Of a DNA stretch of 64,000 nt, positions 34,157 to 45,653 are shown one piece after another. The position numbers were made by a program, and so were the translations under genes. Source of the DNA: Cyathus striatus (taxonomy: Eukaryota; Basidiomycota; Agaricomycetes; Agaricales; Nidulariaceae); assembly GCA_025738555.1 (NCBI GenBank), contig JAOVFP010000018.1:62001-126000 (forward strand), written 5' to 3'. Positions within the stretch are counted from its first letter, which is position 1. Each line of letters starts with the position of its first letter. The notes beneath the pieces were generated by a model. It saw only the letters and a program-made list of their open reading frames with translations, was not told the DNA's origin and made no database searches.

Positions 34157-37100
34157 TCAATGAACAATTTCGTCATTTTCGTCATTTTCGTAATAAGTAG
34201 GCGGTGGTGTGTCCCCCGCCACAGATTCTGTAACCTCTGCTAACCGCCTCCTCAACATGTCAAGCTCCTCCAGTAATTCTGCAGTTTCCATAGGGGGTAG
34301 GGCGGCAGGGACATCAGGGACAGCAGGGACAGTAGCTGATGGTAGTATCTTTTCATCTGCTACATCTAGTTCCGCAGTGTCCGCAGCTATCTCTACAATG
34401 GGCGATTTCGGGCATGGTGGCACATACATTGGATTGTGTACCACATTAATATCACCCTGGCGAGTGCTGTAAAATGGCACAGGATCTTCTTCCAAGTTTT
34501 CTTGCTTCTTGTAGACTAACTTGAAAGCTGTCGCAACCATAATAAGGAAGTCATAAATAGCGGTAGTGATTGAAGTCTGTCTCGTTTCACCTGTTGCATC
34601 CAACTTCGTAGTGTTTAAGTCTGTAGCTATCTCTATAATTGGCGGTTTCGGTTCTGGTGGAACATGCATAGGATTATGCACAACATTAATATTACCCTGC
34701 CGAGTGCTGAAAAATGGAACGGGATCTCCTTCAGAATTCGAAACATTTTTCCGCCTCTTGTAAACTAATAAAGCTGCGGCCGCTACAATGATAAAGAAGC
34801 CGCAAATAATACCTAAAACAATTCCTATTGTCGTGTGTTTGTGCGTGTTGGCATCAGATGCTTTTCCTGAGCCATTGGGTGTCGTAGCATTAACACTTGA
34901 AGATCCGGTAGCAGTACTGGTGTCGCTCGTTGATGTGCTGCTAGTAGTATCAATTGACTGGCTGAACACTTTGATGGATTGTATTAAGAGATGTGCCTCC
35001 GAAAAATTGGAACCATTTCCAGACACCGAACAGGCTCCCGGTCCACAAGTTGGGTTGTATGATGAGGCTGAGGCACTCACATCTAACTACAAGTGAGCAC
35101 TAGCGAGAAAAATATCACTATACACACACAGCCACAAAGTATAATTTCGAGAACAAGGGACTGAGGGAAAAACACTTGATTGAAACCTTGGGGTCCGCAA
35201 ATAGAAGCTGGCCAGTTTGCTACTGGAGCGCCAATATCTGTCGTGCTAATACTACTGGAGTTTACAACGGACGGTGGGATGCTGTCGCGGGGAAAGAACC
35301 ATATACTGCAAATACTCAGTGACATACGTGGTAGTATTTACGGAGATTAATCTTACGAAACTCCGGTGGAAGCAAGTTCGGTAATGTACACACCACCTCG
35401 CGCGTTATTAAATTCCGGACCATGGGATGGGAAACCAGCATTCGTGGTGATACATCCGTGTACTGAATCACTGCAATCCGTCGTATTCACAATCGACGCT
35501 TCATTTTGGTTAGAGTTCGTGCTAGATGCATTACACTTTTTCCCCCAGTGTACAGCCTCATATAGCTTGATGCATCTTTATTTTGTGCATCAAAAGTATT
35601 GATTCCGCTGTAATGAAATTATGAAAAAAATATAGTTCGATGAACATAAATACTCGCCCGCCAGTAAGCCAATAACCACCGAATTGCTTTGGAGCTATCG
35701 ACCGACTTGCAATGACATCATGAATATATCCTTCTAGAATTCAGTATTTGAAAAACATACAATACCGGTTGTACTCCGCACTGGAACGTAAAATATCAGG
35801 GATTATGTTGCCTATATCAGAACAAACCTACTCCGTATGGCACGTGGTAAATATCTATGACCCAAACACTTCCTATAGGATAAGCTTCTTTCGTCATAAT
35901 TTTGACGGAGTTCCTCTGAGTATAACTTGACGGTTGAATAAAAGTGGTATGATCTACCATGATAGATGTGGGAGCAGAAGTGGAGCCATTATTAACGCCA
36001 TCAAATGTTGATGACTGAGCGTCATAGAGTTGTTTATCGTACGACTGGTATCCTCCATGGGCTGCTAACATTTCGAGTTCCCCTTAAGTTTTTCGAGTCA
36101 AAGTTAAGTTCTAGTCGAGTCAAAGTTAAGTTCCAGTTGAGTTATAGTTAAGTTCCACTTTGGCCCCGCTTATTTTTATTCAGTGAAAGTTAAGTTTTTC
36201 GAGTCGACTTAAGTTCCTCGCTAATTAATTCTCTGAAAGTTAAGTTCTCTCGAGTTAAGTTCCTCACTAATTTTTCGAGTTCCCTCAAGTTCAATTTTCA
36301 AAATTTCAAGTGTAAAGTAAAAACTAATCACTAGTACTACTATCTGAGTGAGTGTAAGTCGAGTTCCCTCAAGTTGAGTTTTTCGAGTCGACTTAAGTTC
36401 CTTGTTAATTTTTTTCTGAAAGTTGAGTTCTCTCGAGTTAAGTTCCTCACTAATTTTTCGAGTTCCCTCAAGTTCGAGTTTCAAAATTTCAACTATACAG
36501 TAACTATAAACTAATCACTAGTACTACTATTTGCTAATCACTACTATTGCTACCACAGCTCTGTCCCGCACCCTGCCTGATTTCATCGACATTTCCCACG
36601 GACTCTGCCCGCCTTTATTTACTTCTGTTTACGTGCAGTATTGAACGATCACATCTATCATAAACAAATATTCATCACTGCGACATCAACACATCGTGTG
36701 ATTTTTGATGTGCACTCTTCCTTATCATCAATGCTCATCATGCTCAACAGTGAGCAAGTCTTTTCTGATTTTTAAGCTCAATTCTTGCTCTTTTTATTTC
36801 AGTCTTTTTGCATCACTTAATATAAGTTGTTATACATTTAGTAGACCATATTATACTAAGTACTAATGTACATAAACTTATAAAAATGCGAGTTATATAT
36901 GTATTTAGTCTTTTATTATAATATGTTCCATGCTTTGCACAGATTATGTGATTTGTGTAGAAAAGTGTATTAGTTGTGAAGGAAAATAAGAGCGGAGGCG
37001 TGGGAAAATAAGAGCGGGAGGGCGGGAAATGATGAAATGAGTGGGAAATAATAAACAGAGGTCGGAACAATAAGCGATAGCGCGGGAAAATATTGAGCGG

Positions 37101-38921
37101 GGATGCAGACAGCAGTGAACAGCAGAAGCGGTGGCGTGGTAAATAAATGCGAATACCCAGTGAGCATCAGAAGTGAAAGCGGAAGCGTGGGAAAATATGA
37201 GCGGGAGGGCGGGAAATGATGGAATGCGTGGGAAATTTCGAGCGGAAGGGAGGGCAGGAAATAATAATTAAAGGAGAAGTGAAAGCATGGAAAATGCTGA
37301 GCGGGAAGTGGACAGCAGTGGACAGCAGAAATAGTAAGCGGATGCGTGGGAAATAACGAGCGGGAGGGCGGGAAATAATGAGTAGAGGTCAGAATGATAG
37401 CAGCAGAGCGTGGGAAACATTGAGCGCGAAAGTATGTTGGCGCGATATGTTAAGCGGATGCGTGGGAAATTATGAGCGGAGGTGCGGGCAACAATGAGGA
37501 TGTGCAATTAATGGGAAATGAGTAAACATTGAATTATATGCATGGGAAACAGTGAGCGGAGGGGCGGGAAACAACACAAACTACTGTATAATTACTGTAA
37601 GGTTCTCATACAATACAGGTATACAACTTGCTTATTTTTCGAATAAAAGTTAAGTTCCCTTGAGTAAAGTTAAGTTTCTCGCATATTTTTTTGAGTAAAA
37701 GTTAAGTTCCATCGAGTCGAGTTGAGTTCCTCGCATATTTTTTTTTCGAGTGGTGTTAAGTTCCTAAATTCGAGTGTCAGTTAAGTTACCATCGAGTTAC
37801 CTTCGAGTGGTAAATTGACACTCAAGGACACTCGAATTTGGGTCAAGTTCCATTCGAGTTCCAGTTAAGTTCCAGTTAAGTTCCTATATTAAGTTCCTCA
37901 AATTCCATTACAAAAAACCCATACTTTACAATCATGCTCATTGTTATCGCAATCCCTTACCTCGTTGTTTCCCACGCCCACCCCTGCTGCCGCGGATGTG
38001 TAAAAAATAGCGCCATCACATCAGCCATCAAATCCCCGATAACTCCACTCGCTTCTGATGCATTGATGGTGATCGCATCGCACTTCTTCCATCATGTTCA
38101 ACAGTGAGCACGTATTTTGTGCATTCTTCTCTCAGTTTTTGGATTCTTCCTGTGATTTTTTTTACAATATGAAGTTAGTTATTTTGCATGTATTATAACA
38201 TCTTAGTTGCATAAGCATGATGTACTGTGCTTATATAAAATATAACATTAATAATAATAATATAAACTTTTCATACTATTTCATAGGTAATTTAGCTGTA
38301 CTGTAGAAGCATTTAATATACATTCATATTCACAAAAAAATTGAGAGGAATTGTCCAATAACTCGACCAGAAATGAAAATAATGGGTGCTCACTGTTTAT
38401 AACGATGATGAGGCATATGAATGTGATCAAGCGCGCCGTGGAAAACAACGTGCGGCACTCATTGATCAATTTGATGGAGGGAGAAGCATCAGATCAAATT
38501 AATGATCAACATTCAGGGGCGTGGGAAATAATGAGCGCCGAGGCGCAACAGCGAGTGAGCATTAATCTAGTAATCCATAGCAGGGTCAGAATGTCTGTGA
38601 TATACGATACAAATCAAGCTAATTTACATTTTTCGAGTTACAGGTGAGTTCCTAAGTTGAGTTCCACTCAAGTTCCTTTCGAGTTCCATTCGAGTTACCG
38701 GTAACTCGAAAAGTTGACGGCCCATCCTCCATCTGTACTATCTACTAAAAGACTCTACTTTCAACAGTGGTGAATCAATGATTTTAACAGAAGGAAAATA
38801 CTTTCCGCGACAAAATCCCAATCTTTTAAAAATTAGGACTGGATATAGTCTTCATAAGTTCATACTTTGCGGCGCAAACCAGGCCTGGGAGTAGCATAAA
38901 GAATGCAGGAAGCCGGAGCAT
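34157..38921 (-). pseudogene. GH16-like wall protein gene split by a transposable element
   Basis: GH16 enzymes cut or re-link beta-1,3(4)-glucans of the fungal wall. The minus strand starts at 38921 with a signal peptide (MLRLPAFFMLLPGLVCAA), then KYELMKTISSPNF. A T run near 38831 is one base short, so WDFVAES falls out of frame. The 2.7 kb GAGTT element then interrupts the gene. After it come GGYQSYDKQLYDAQSSTF, RNSVKIMTKEAYP and DIYHVPYG; later exons give GCITTNAGFPSHGPEFN, RGGVYITEL, IWFFPRDSIP and IQSIKVFSQ. The C-terminal exon adds a Ser/Thr-rich stalk, a membrane helix and a cytoplasmic tail. The juxtamembrane block ending in NVVHNPMHVPP occurs twice. The GH16 catalytic ExDxxE motif is not visible where expected. 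Confidence 0.75.
36059..38723. mobile_element. GAGTT element, copy 2: 2.7 kb, inserted in the GH16-like gene
   Basis: Same ends as the 8311-11025 copy (GGGCTGCTAAC...GTTGACGGCCC), the same terminal GAGTTAAGTTCC arrays and the same G-rich core. The 9-bp duplication is ATCCTCCAT (36050-36058 and 38724-38732). The two copies are alignable end to end but differ by many substitutions and small indels, so neither insertion is very recent. No transposase frame is present; the element must have been moved in trans. Confidence 0.85.
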
Positions 38922-39735
38922 GTCGACACTGGGGAATTTGAACGATCGTTAGCCAAGCATCTTGGTTTATATGTGAATAATGAAAACACGGAAGCTGTTA
39001 GGAAATATATAGTTATGATCATATCGGCATACAACTATCTAACAACAAAAGATAACAAAGATGTCTTTCGGCGGTGATAAAGAACTTACCATTCAATAGT
39101 TTTGATGGCGGATTGCTCTTATCCATTATAAAAGAGGTTCATACGTCTATCATATTTTGTTCTTCCGGTTTGATTGCACATATATATATTGACTTCGACC
39201 TGCTCAATCATATTTTTACTGGACTTTCACTGGTTATTACTACGTTTGTGTCTAGCTAATAAGCACTTAAGCACTATGTCACTGTAAGTAAAATATTACG
39301 AAGGATTTTACAGCACCATAGTCTATGACACGTCACCAACATGTTATACTCTTTAGACTGGAAGTATTTCGGCGATATCAAAAATAGTGCAGGTGGAAAA
39401 TGTGTTCTATAAGCGAATATATCGGAGCTGATGATCACTGGGAGAAGAATTGACATCATATGATACAGAAAGTTGTTTTTCTAGTAATCGTTTAAGATCC
39501 TGTCTGCTAAAGAATTACTGACCAGGAGCGAATATATCCACAATAAATTCGTACAAGTGATATATTCATCATTAATTTTGGCTGAATTGACGTAATGGGA
39601 CATTGATGAACCTAGAGAAGTTCAACATTTGAGATAGCTGAGATAAATATGAGTTCATCATTTGTAATGAACACCTCGCCACGTAAGTTCATCACTAATA
39701 CTTGTATTCACAAAACAGCGTACTCTTGTTACAAT
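38922..39735. other. Upstream of GH16-like gene, no other gene supported
   Basis: AT-rich DNA that probably includes the original promoter of the GH16-like gene on the minus strand. A short plus frame (39074-39259) lacks support. Confidence 0.35.
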
Positions 39736-41265
39736 TTATACCTGCGAAACGGGTGCAATAGCGAAGTCAACAAACGTAAGCTGCCAACCCCGAAAGAGAG
39801 CCCAAATCAGGCCAACGCCGAGCACCGCAGCGACAACGAGACATTGCCCCCATACGACAGCGATGAGGTTGCGTGCATCGTCTCCATCCTTAACGAGAAT
39901 CTGAACGAGGCGAGAGGGACCATTGCGTGCTGAGTCGAACCATTTTTTGTCTTGCTTTAGGATTTTAGCCCATGATTCAACGCAGACTTTGGTGACCCAA
40001 GCCACAGCACACGTCTCCATGATGAAGTACTTTAATCCCATGAAGAGTCCGTCCAGAGAAGCTACGCCGAGCACAAGACCACCTAGACTGTTAATCGTCG
40101 AAACATTCTTTGCACCAGTTGATACTTCGGAGAGAAGCCGAGAGAGGAGGAAGGAAAAGACGGGTGTCATTGACCCGCTGAGGAGACACACACCAAGACC
40201 GAAGAGAAGGAGTGGTTTGTGTGGTATGCTGAGGAATTTGGCGCGGCTGAGTGTCCAAAATGACGGAATACGTCCCTCATCCTCCTTGAGAACGGACTCT
40301 CAACACTAACCAGAACTTTCTCCTGATCCCACCTCTGCCTCACAACAGTCCTATTCCGCCTCACACGATTCGCATGCACGCCATTGTGCTCGACAGCCTC
40401 CTGCTCCTCCTCGAACTACTTTATCGAGAATGTCGGGCTTGTAGGAGTGAACTGTAAGCTTAACAGGGGTATGAGAAGGATACATTGTGGAATGGAGATA
40501 TGGGGTTATTGATTGACGTTGGCCTCATGGTATTTTCGTCCTGGAGGAGAGAAAGTAACTCAACTATAGCAAATTTCCCTTTTGCAATCGTGATGAGCTG
40601 CGGGACGCACATCTGCAAATTACTGCCCGCAATCAAACAAGCCCAAAAAACAGCTATAACGTCGCCCGCACTCGCCCTTCCCTCACGAACCAATTTCGCA
40701 CCGAGCCAGAACGCTTGGGCGAACATGGCCATCATAACGAATTGCGCTGAACCGCTTGTGGTTGCCCAGACGAGGTTGAGCTTGCGAGCGGTTGAGTCCA
40801 GGGAGAAAAGGATGATGATGCGAGATGGAATTCGTGCGGTTGGGCGTTGAATGCCTTCACAGTTGCGATTGCGCCTACGGCGCGCGAAATAAGCGTTGCT
40901 GCCACACCGGTATATGTGCGTTCTGAAGCCAGTGAAGGGGAGGCGAGAGCTTGAGATACGCCTTGGAGGAGTGCGAGGAGTGGGATGGAGGAGAGAATTA
41001 CGAGGGTCAGAGACCATGAGCGCGTGAATGCTAGGATTAGGTATGTTAGGGTTGTTGTTAGGTGTTGGAGGAGGTTTCCTGATACTAGGGAAGATGCTGT
41101 GCGGACTTTGTCCGTTTCACTGTAATGCAATGAGTTATTGAGAAGAGGGAGGGGGGAAAGTAGGTACCGATTGAATTTAGCCATTAACCCAGCAGCTTCA
41201 AGAGGGCCCTCAGCATCATTGTTCGGCAACTTTGGCGTTGTTTGTACGTAGGAATAGGCATTCAT
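39736..41265 (-). pseudogene. Ste6-like copy C, internally deleted
   Basis: On the minus strand the copy runs from AEGPLEAAGLMAKFNR (41.2 kb) through the first membrane domain (ERTYTGVAATLISRAVGAIATV, QFVMMAMFAQAFWLGAKL) to SPFHNVSFSYPC at 40460. It then skips all of NBD1 and part of the linker, resuming with RNRTVVRQRWDQEK and the second membrane domain (SGSMTPVFSFLLSRLLSEV, WAKILKQDKKWFDSARN). It ends near 39745 at an intron boundary. The N-terminal exon upstream of AEGPL is missing. At the site of the nonsense codon in copy B this copy still reads CAA (Q), which makes it a useful reference. The frame shifts several times and no functional transporter is possible. Confidence 0.85.
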
Positions 41266-41375
41266 TGCTTAGACTCGGAATGTAAAGGACTTGAAGATGT
41301 GGTTTGAGGATATCTGTAGGATTTTTCAGTACCGAGTAAGTAGATGGGAGGGTGGGAATTGGGTGGGATGGTAGT

Positions 41376-41774
41376 GAGCAAGTACTGTACTATTTCGACC
41401 AGTTGTTCACTGATTTTGGGCGTGACCGAAATTTTGAATTCATTGTTCGGTTCGAGGCCCAGTTCAGTACGTGACAGGCTTACAATTTGTTCATGCCCAT
41501 GTTCATTGTTAAGAGTTGTTCAACAATAATAACTACATGAATATTATTAACAATAATTCTACAATGAGTGAGCAGTATCCATATAGAAATTTTTGAGAAG
41601 AAAAACTTACTCAAATCCACAATGATTTTTTTTCAATTTTAAGCTCTTATTTAGTTGTCTCTACCCTATGTTCGATGCTCTCTGGAATGCGTGACAAGAC
41701 TTGAATTTGTTCTGTTCGGAGACCCCGCGTGATGTGTGACCGAACAATTGGTCGAAATAGTACAGTAGTGCTAG
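41376..41774. repeat. MITE family M1, copy 1 (about 400 bp)
   Basis: The left end is AGTACTGTACTATTTCGACC and the right end is its inverse (GGTCGAAATAGTACAGTA). The right arm continues with the inverse of TCACACATCACGCGGGG. The same end pattern occurs at 47538-47765 and as a scrap near 27418. There is no ORF. Confidence 0.7.
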
Positions 41775-41799
41775 TGAGAGCTTGAGCAACAAAGTAACG

Positions 41800-42115
41800 A
41801 CCTGACGTCGGTGTGTTTGTATCAGAAGGTGTCAGGCTGTCAGCCAAATACCTCGGTATTCTCGGCTTCCATTGTGTTTACACGCCAAGTTGTTTGTACA
41901 CCGGTAAATGCTTCTGAATGGCCGTGCAACGTGCCTTTCGCTTATCTTTATCCTTCTTTATCTCGTTGGCGCTTGTGAGCGCTTTGTGGGTCTGCTATCT
42001 ATAGGTTTACGCGCCTCTTGGCTATTTCTAGCGCTCGACGCGTCCACAGCGACTCAAGTGAAGTTTAAAACATTGGATTACGTCTATAAAGTTCGAACGC
42101 ATTGCTTTCTCTCAG
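41800..42115 (-). repeat. Dispersed repeat R1, copy b (full length, CpG-rich)
   Basis: About 315 bp aligned with the inverse of 60890-61218. Landmarks include TTTGTATCAGAAGGTGTCAG, CAAATACCTCGGTATTCTC, TTGTTTGTACACCGG and GCGACTCAAGTGAAG. Both full copies hold a similar open frame (CLSLIFILLYLVG), but in opposite genomic context, so it is probably part of the repeat. This copy retains CpGs where the 61 kb copy has TpG or CpA. Confidence 0.75.
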
Positions 42116-42159
42116 TTGTGTCAGGTAGCGGGCCTTCCCGCTAGTCGGCCCCAGAGCAT

Positions 42160-42570
42160 GTGTGGTAACTGTGGGATCAATCCCGTACGGGATCACCCCT
42201 TTTCGAAAAATGCGAATATCTTCGCGGCAGCTTAAGATACCAACACGATACTCAGTATACAGGTATACAGACTATAGCAGTTCGTAGTTCCCAAATTTCT
42301 TGCACTGGGACTGTTTGGACTGTTGGAAGGTACTGATTGAACATACTGGTTCAATCCCTCACAGTTCTTCGATCCCACTGATTCTCACACTGGGCAGTTG
42401 TACATTTTAGATGAACAACGCATCGTATACTAACAACGTTTGACATGTATAAAGATAACTACTATTAATACACGTTTGTAAAATATCGAGCTCATATCGT
42501 ACGTCGTTGCAACGATATTCGCATTTTTGTGAAAAGGGATGATCCCACAGTTACCATACAGGCCCTTATT
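42160..42570. repeat. TIR element (MITE-like), about 410 bp
   Basis: The left end GGTAACTGTGGGATCA...CCCTTTTCGAAAAATGCG is inverted at the right (CGCATTTTTGTGAAAAGGGATGATCCCACAGTTACC). The left arm has an extra ATCCCGTACGGGAT palindrome. There is no ORF and no clear target duplication. Confidence 0.7.
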
Positions 42571-42883
42571 CATTTATTTTAAACATGCAAAACACGCCAT
42601 TTTTATGGAATGGGACCACGTGCACTCTGCAACTCATCATCTATTTTTACAAAAATGCAGAAGTGAGCTGATTTTTGAAGACATAAAGCTTTTACCCAAA
42701 TCTAAATAATTTGCCCGCCGCTTCCCTTATTCCTCTCATCTCCTCCCTCCTTCGTATTCACTTCCTGTGAGTAAGCTTCTCTCCGCTACAAGCCACCTAT
42801 GGGCACACATTCTGCTATACCTTATTCTCTCATGAAAAGTACTCAGCTAATTAATCCTTCCCTGCCTAATAGGAACCGGTGCA
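42571..42883 (+). promoter_or_regulatory. ERG6 upstream region
   Basis: CT-rich stretches (42719-42775) lie just upstream of the start codon, as is typical of fungal housekeeping promoters. An intron in the 5' leader is possible because CAG-like acceptors precede the ATG. No specific factor site can be defended. Confidence 0.4.
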
Positions 42884-44148
42884 ATGGCTGCTCAAACTTC
42901 CGCCTTGGATGATGGTCGCATTACTAATCGCATCGAGAACTACACTAAGTTCTGGCACCACGATCCCACGAAAGAGCAGGATGGGGACAGCGAGAACCGC
43001 TTGAAAAGCTATACCGACGTCGTCAACGGTGCGCTCTTAAACTGAGCTGTATTTTTGATTTGTTAGATTGAGACTATAGCAGGTTACTACGACGGCGCAA
43101 CACTGCTCTACGAGTACGCCTGGGCACAGTCTTTCCATTTCTCGCGCTTCTACAAGGGCGAAGCTTTCCTTGCCTCTCTTGCCCGACATGAACACTACCT
43201 TGCCTCTCAGATGTGCCTCCGTCCGGGTATGCGTATTCTTGATGTCGGATGCGGTGTTGGTGGTCCTGCCTGCGAAATCGCCCAGTTCTCTGATGTTCAG
43301 ATCATTGGTTTGAACAACAACGACTTCCAGATCCACCGCGCGCGTAAATACACCCAACAGGCTGGACTAGAGAACAAAGTCTCCTTCGTGACGGGAGATT
43401 TTATGAAACTTGCCGAGCAGTTTGGCGAGAACTCCTTTGATGCTGGTATGTCCACTCAAGCATTGTGTATTTAAAAATATCCTAAGAATGCCTGTTTTTA
43501 GTATATGCTATCGAAGCCACCGTTCATGCACCTTCATGGGAGGGCGTCTACGGAGAGATCATGAAGGTTCTCAAGCCAGGAGGTGTCGTAAGTCTTATCG
43601 TTAATTATTAACTTTTTGCTTATCTTCAAGCAGTTCGGTGTGTACGAATGGTGCATGACTGATGACTGGGATCCTTCAAATCCTGAACACAAAGCGCTTG
43701 CTCACCAGATTGAACTGGGTAATGGCATTCCTGAAATGCGACCACTACGAATGGCTCGTGAGGCGCTGAAGAATGTCGGTTTCCAGATTGAGCATGAGGA
43801 AGACCTCGCGGATCGTCCAGACCCTATCCCGTGGTACTACCTTCTCGAAGGTGATATTCGGAAAGCACAGACTTTCTGGGATTACTTGACGGTGTGGCGG
43901 ATGAGCTGGAGCGGTAAACTAGTTAGTCATAACGCAATCCGATTCATGGAGTGGATAAGGATTCTTCCCAAGGGGACATACGATGTTAGCGAGTCGCTGA
44001 AGGTTGCAGCTGATGCGTTAGTGAAGGGCGGACAAATGAAGGTGTGTGACATTGATGTGTGTGGCGCCAATAGAGATTTTAATTCGGTGTTTCGCAGCTG
44101 TTTACCCCGATGTATCTGGTCGTGAGCCGGAAACCCGCCTCGAACTAA
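42884..44148 (+). CDS. ERG6: Sterol 24-C-methyltransferase, intact (350 aa)
   Basis: Erg6 uses S-adenosylmethionine to methylate C-24 of the sterol side chain in ergosterol synthesis, at the ER and lipid droplets. Exons are 42884-43028, 43083-43445, 43502-43587, 43634-44041 and 44098-44148; all phases agree. The start [17 protein letters not shown] fits the family. Key stretches are [20 protein letters not shown] (substrate region), [15 protein letters not shown] (SAM motif I), [10 protein letters not shown] (motif post I), [10 protein letters not shown] (acidic sterol-site segment) and YEWCMTDDW. The length matches fungal Erg6. The last exon encodes only [17 protein letters not shown] single essential-type metabolic gene between wrecked repeats suggests the surrounding region is still euchromatic here. 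Confidence 0.95.
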
Positions 44149-44656
44149 CGCCTAAAGATGTAATACTTTGGAAAATACTTGGAAAATACACTCGTTTGTG
44201 GGATTCTTACTCAGTACTGACAACGCTTTGGTATTAAAAAAACTAAAACTAGGAATGGGTCAAACAAAGTGCCGGGGCAGATGCCACGCATACGATACAT
44301 TTTGAAGCTCGCGCTTGAATTCTATTCAATCTATTTTTTCGCGTTCTATATCTAATTATGTAGGTATGGTTAACGGTGTGAATGTCAAATAATAGTGTTC
44401 TCGCCGAATGTAATATATCAGTTTGCAAGCAGATGACGATGGTAGTGAGATTTAATACAAATGGGATAACATGTTTAAAATGGATATATCGGAGGGGAAT
44501 CCGATGGGCGTGGAAGAATTGGTGGCCCAGTCGGGTGAGTGGTACCTTGTGAAATGCCGGGGTGATGGCGATCAAGTGAGGGCGCAATCTCGCGGGGCAG
44601 AGGCTCTTTAAGGCTCCGTGACAGCTTTGGTCCTGATGATCTTGCCTTACGTATAG
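44149..44656. other. ERG6 3' flank
   Basis: A minus-strand frame spans much of it (44249-44803), but it overlaps the better-supported plus-strand exon that follows and shows no domain. No other feature seen. Confidence 0.35.
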
Positions 44657-45400
44657 CAACCTCCCAGAATTTGAGCGAAGATCACAGGGTTCAATAAGAG
44701 GAGATGCAAAGAAGTTTGCTCTTGAACGTGCCTCGGATTTCATTGCGAAGTTTGGCTTACCCGACGAGTTTGTTGGCGTAGAAGAATCAGAGTCTCGTTT
44801 CAAGGAGGTCCGCAGCTGTTCCTAGTGTTCTATTCTACGTAATACTATTACTTATATCCTTGTTTCAGCAAATATGAAACTGATTCAAAAATACAGTCGG
44901 AAGGACACGAAGAATGTTGGAGAGCAGGCCAAGGTCTGCGAAGAAGGCTACAGAGATGTGTTGGTTCAATCCGACCATCGATGGCCCGAGAGATCTCAAG
45001 GCCCTTGCAATAACAGCAGCTGCGGCCCATGAAAACGATATGGGATGGGTCAACACTCCCGTTGCTTCCCCTAACATCGTACCATACGCCCATGCGGAAA
45101 GTAGCACCATCAGCCCAGTAACTACTAATCAAGTTATTATTTCTCCCGTTCAGTATGGCGGACTTCAACCAAGTGCTGCAGCCATTCCTGCACCACCACA
45201 ACCTACCGTTCATTCAACAGCGCCATCTCCACACACACAGCTCATGCCCACGCTTTGGGAATTCCAGTCAACCGAGGTACCTTGGGAGGAGCTTTCCTTC
45301 AAGGTGTCGACTCTTCGACCCTTGCATCTATGATCCGAAGCTTCGTCCTCACTCATCCATGACTCAGAGGAACATCTTTCTCTAGAGTATGCGTTTTGCT
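44657..45400 (+). CDS. Hypothetical gene remnant, exons uncertain
   Basis: After a TATAG acceptor, one exon (44657-44807) reads NLPEFERRSQGSIRGDAKKF and FALERASDFIAKFGLPDEFV, clearly protein-like. A possible intron ending TTTCAG at about 44870 leads to two alternative continuations, neither decisive (44914-45333 gives a proline/serine-rich frame). The product is unknown. It ends just before the Ste6 tail at 45438 and may be fused to it or truncated by that duplication. Confidence 0.35.
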
Positions 45401-45437
45401 CTTGTTTGTTGTTCTGTTAATGATTTGGTTTGTTGTA

Positions 45438-45553
45438 GGAATGATAATGCTCCGGGAGATGTGATCCGGGATATTGATGAAGAAGATGACTGTTTTAAAT
45501 ATGATTTATTGGAGTGTTTTAGGGTCTGTTCGGGTGCAGTAATTATTTCTTAA
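45438..45553 (+). pseudogene. Isolated Ste6-like C-terminal tail
   Basis: Reads NDNAPGDVIRDIDEEDDCF and KYDLLECFRVCSGAVIIS, followed by TAA. It is almost identical to the C-terminus of copy D (31530-31640) but on the opposite strand. The homology continues through the 3' flank into the neighbouring family X gene, so the 31.4-31.6 kb and 45.4-45.7 kb blocks are one inverted duplication. The rest of the transporter is missing upstream. Confidence 0.8.
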
Positions 45554-45653
45554 CCCGGGTTAGGCAAACATGATATCGCCACCAAGTTACATACAGTATT
45601 GTTGTACTATTTAAACATAAATACTATCTATTTGCGGTCCAATTATAAGCGCA

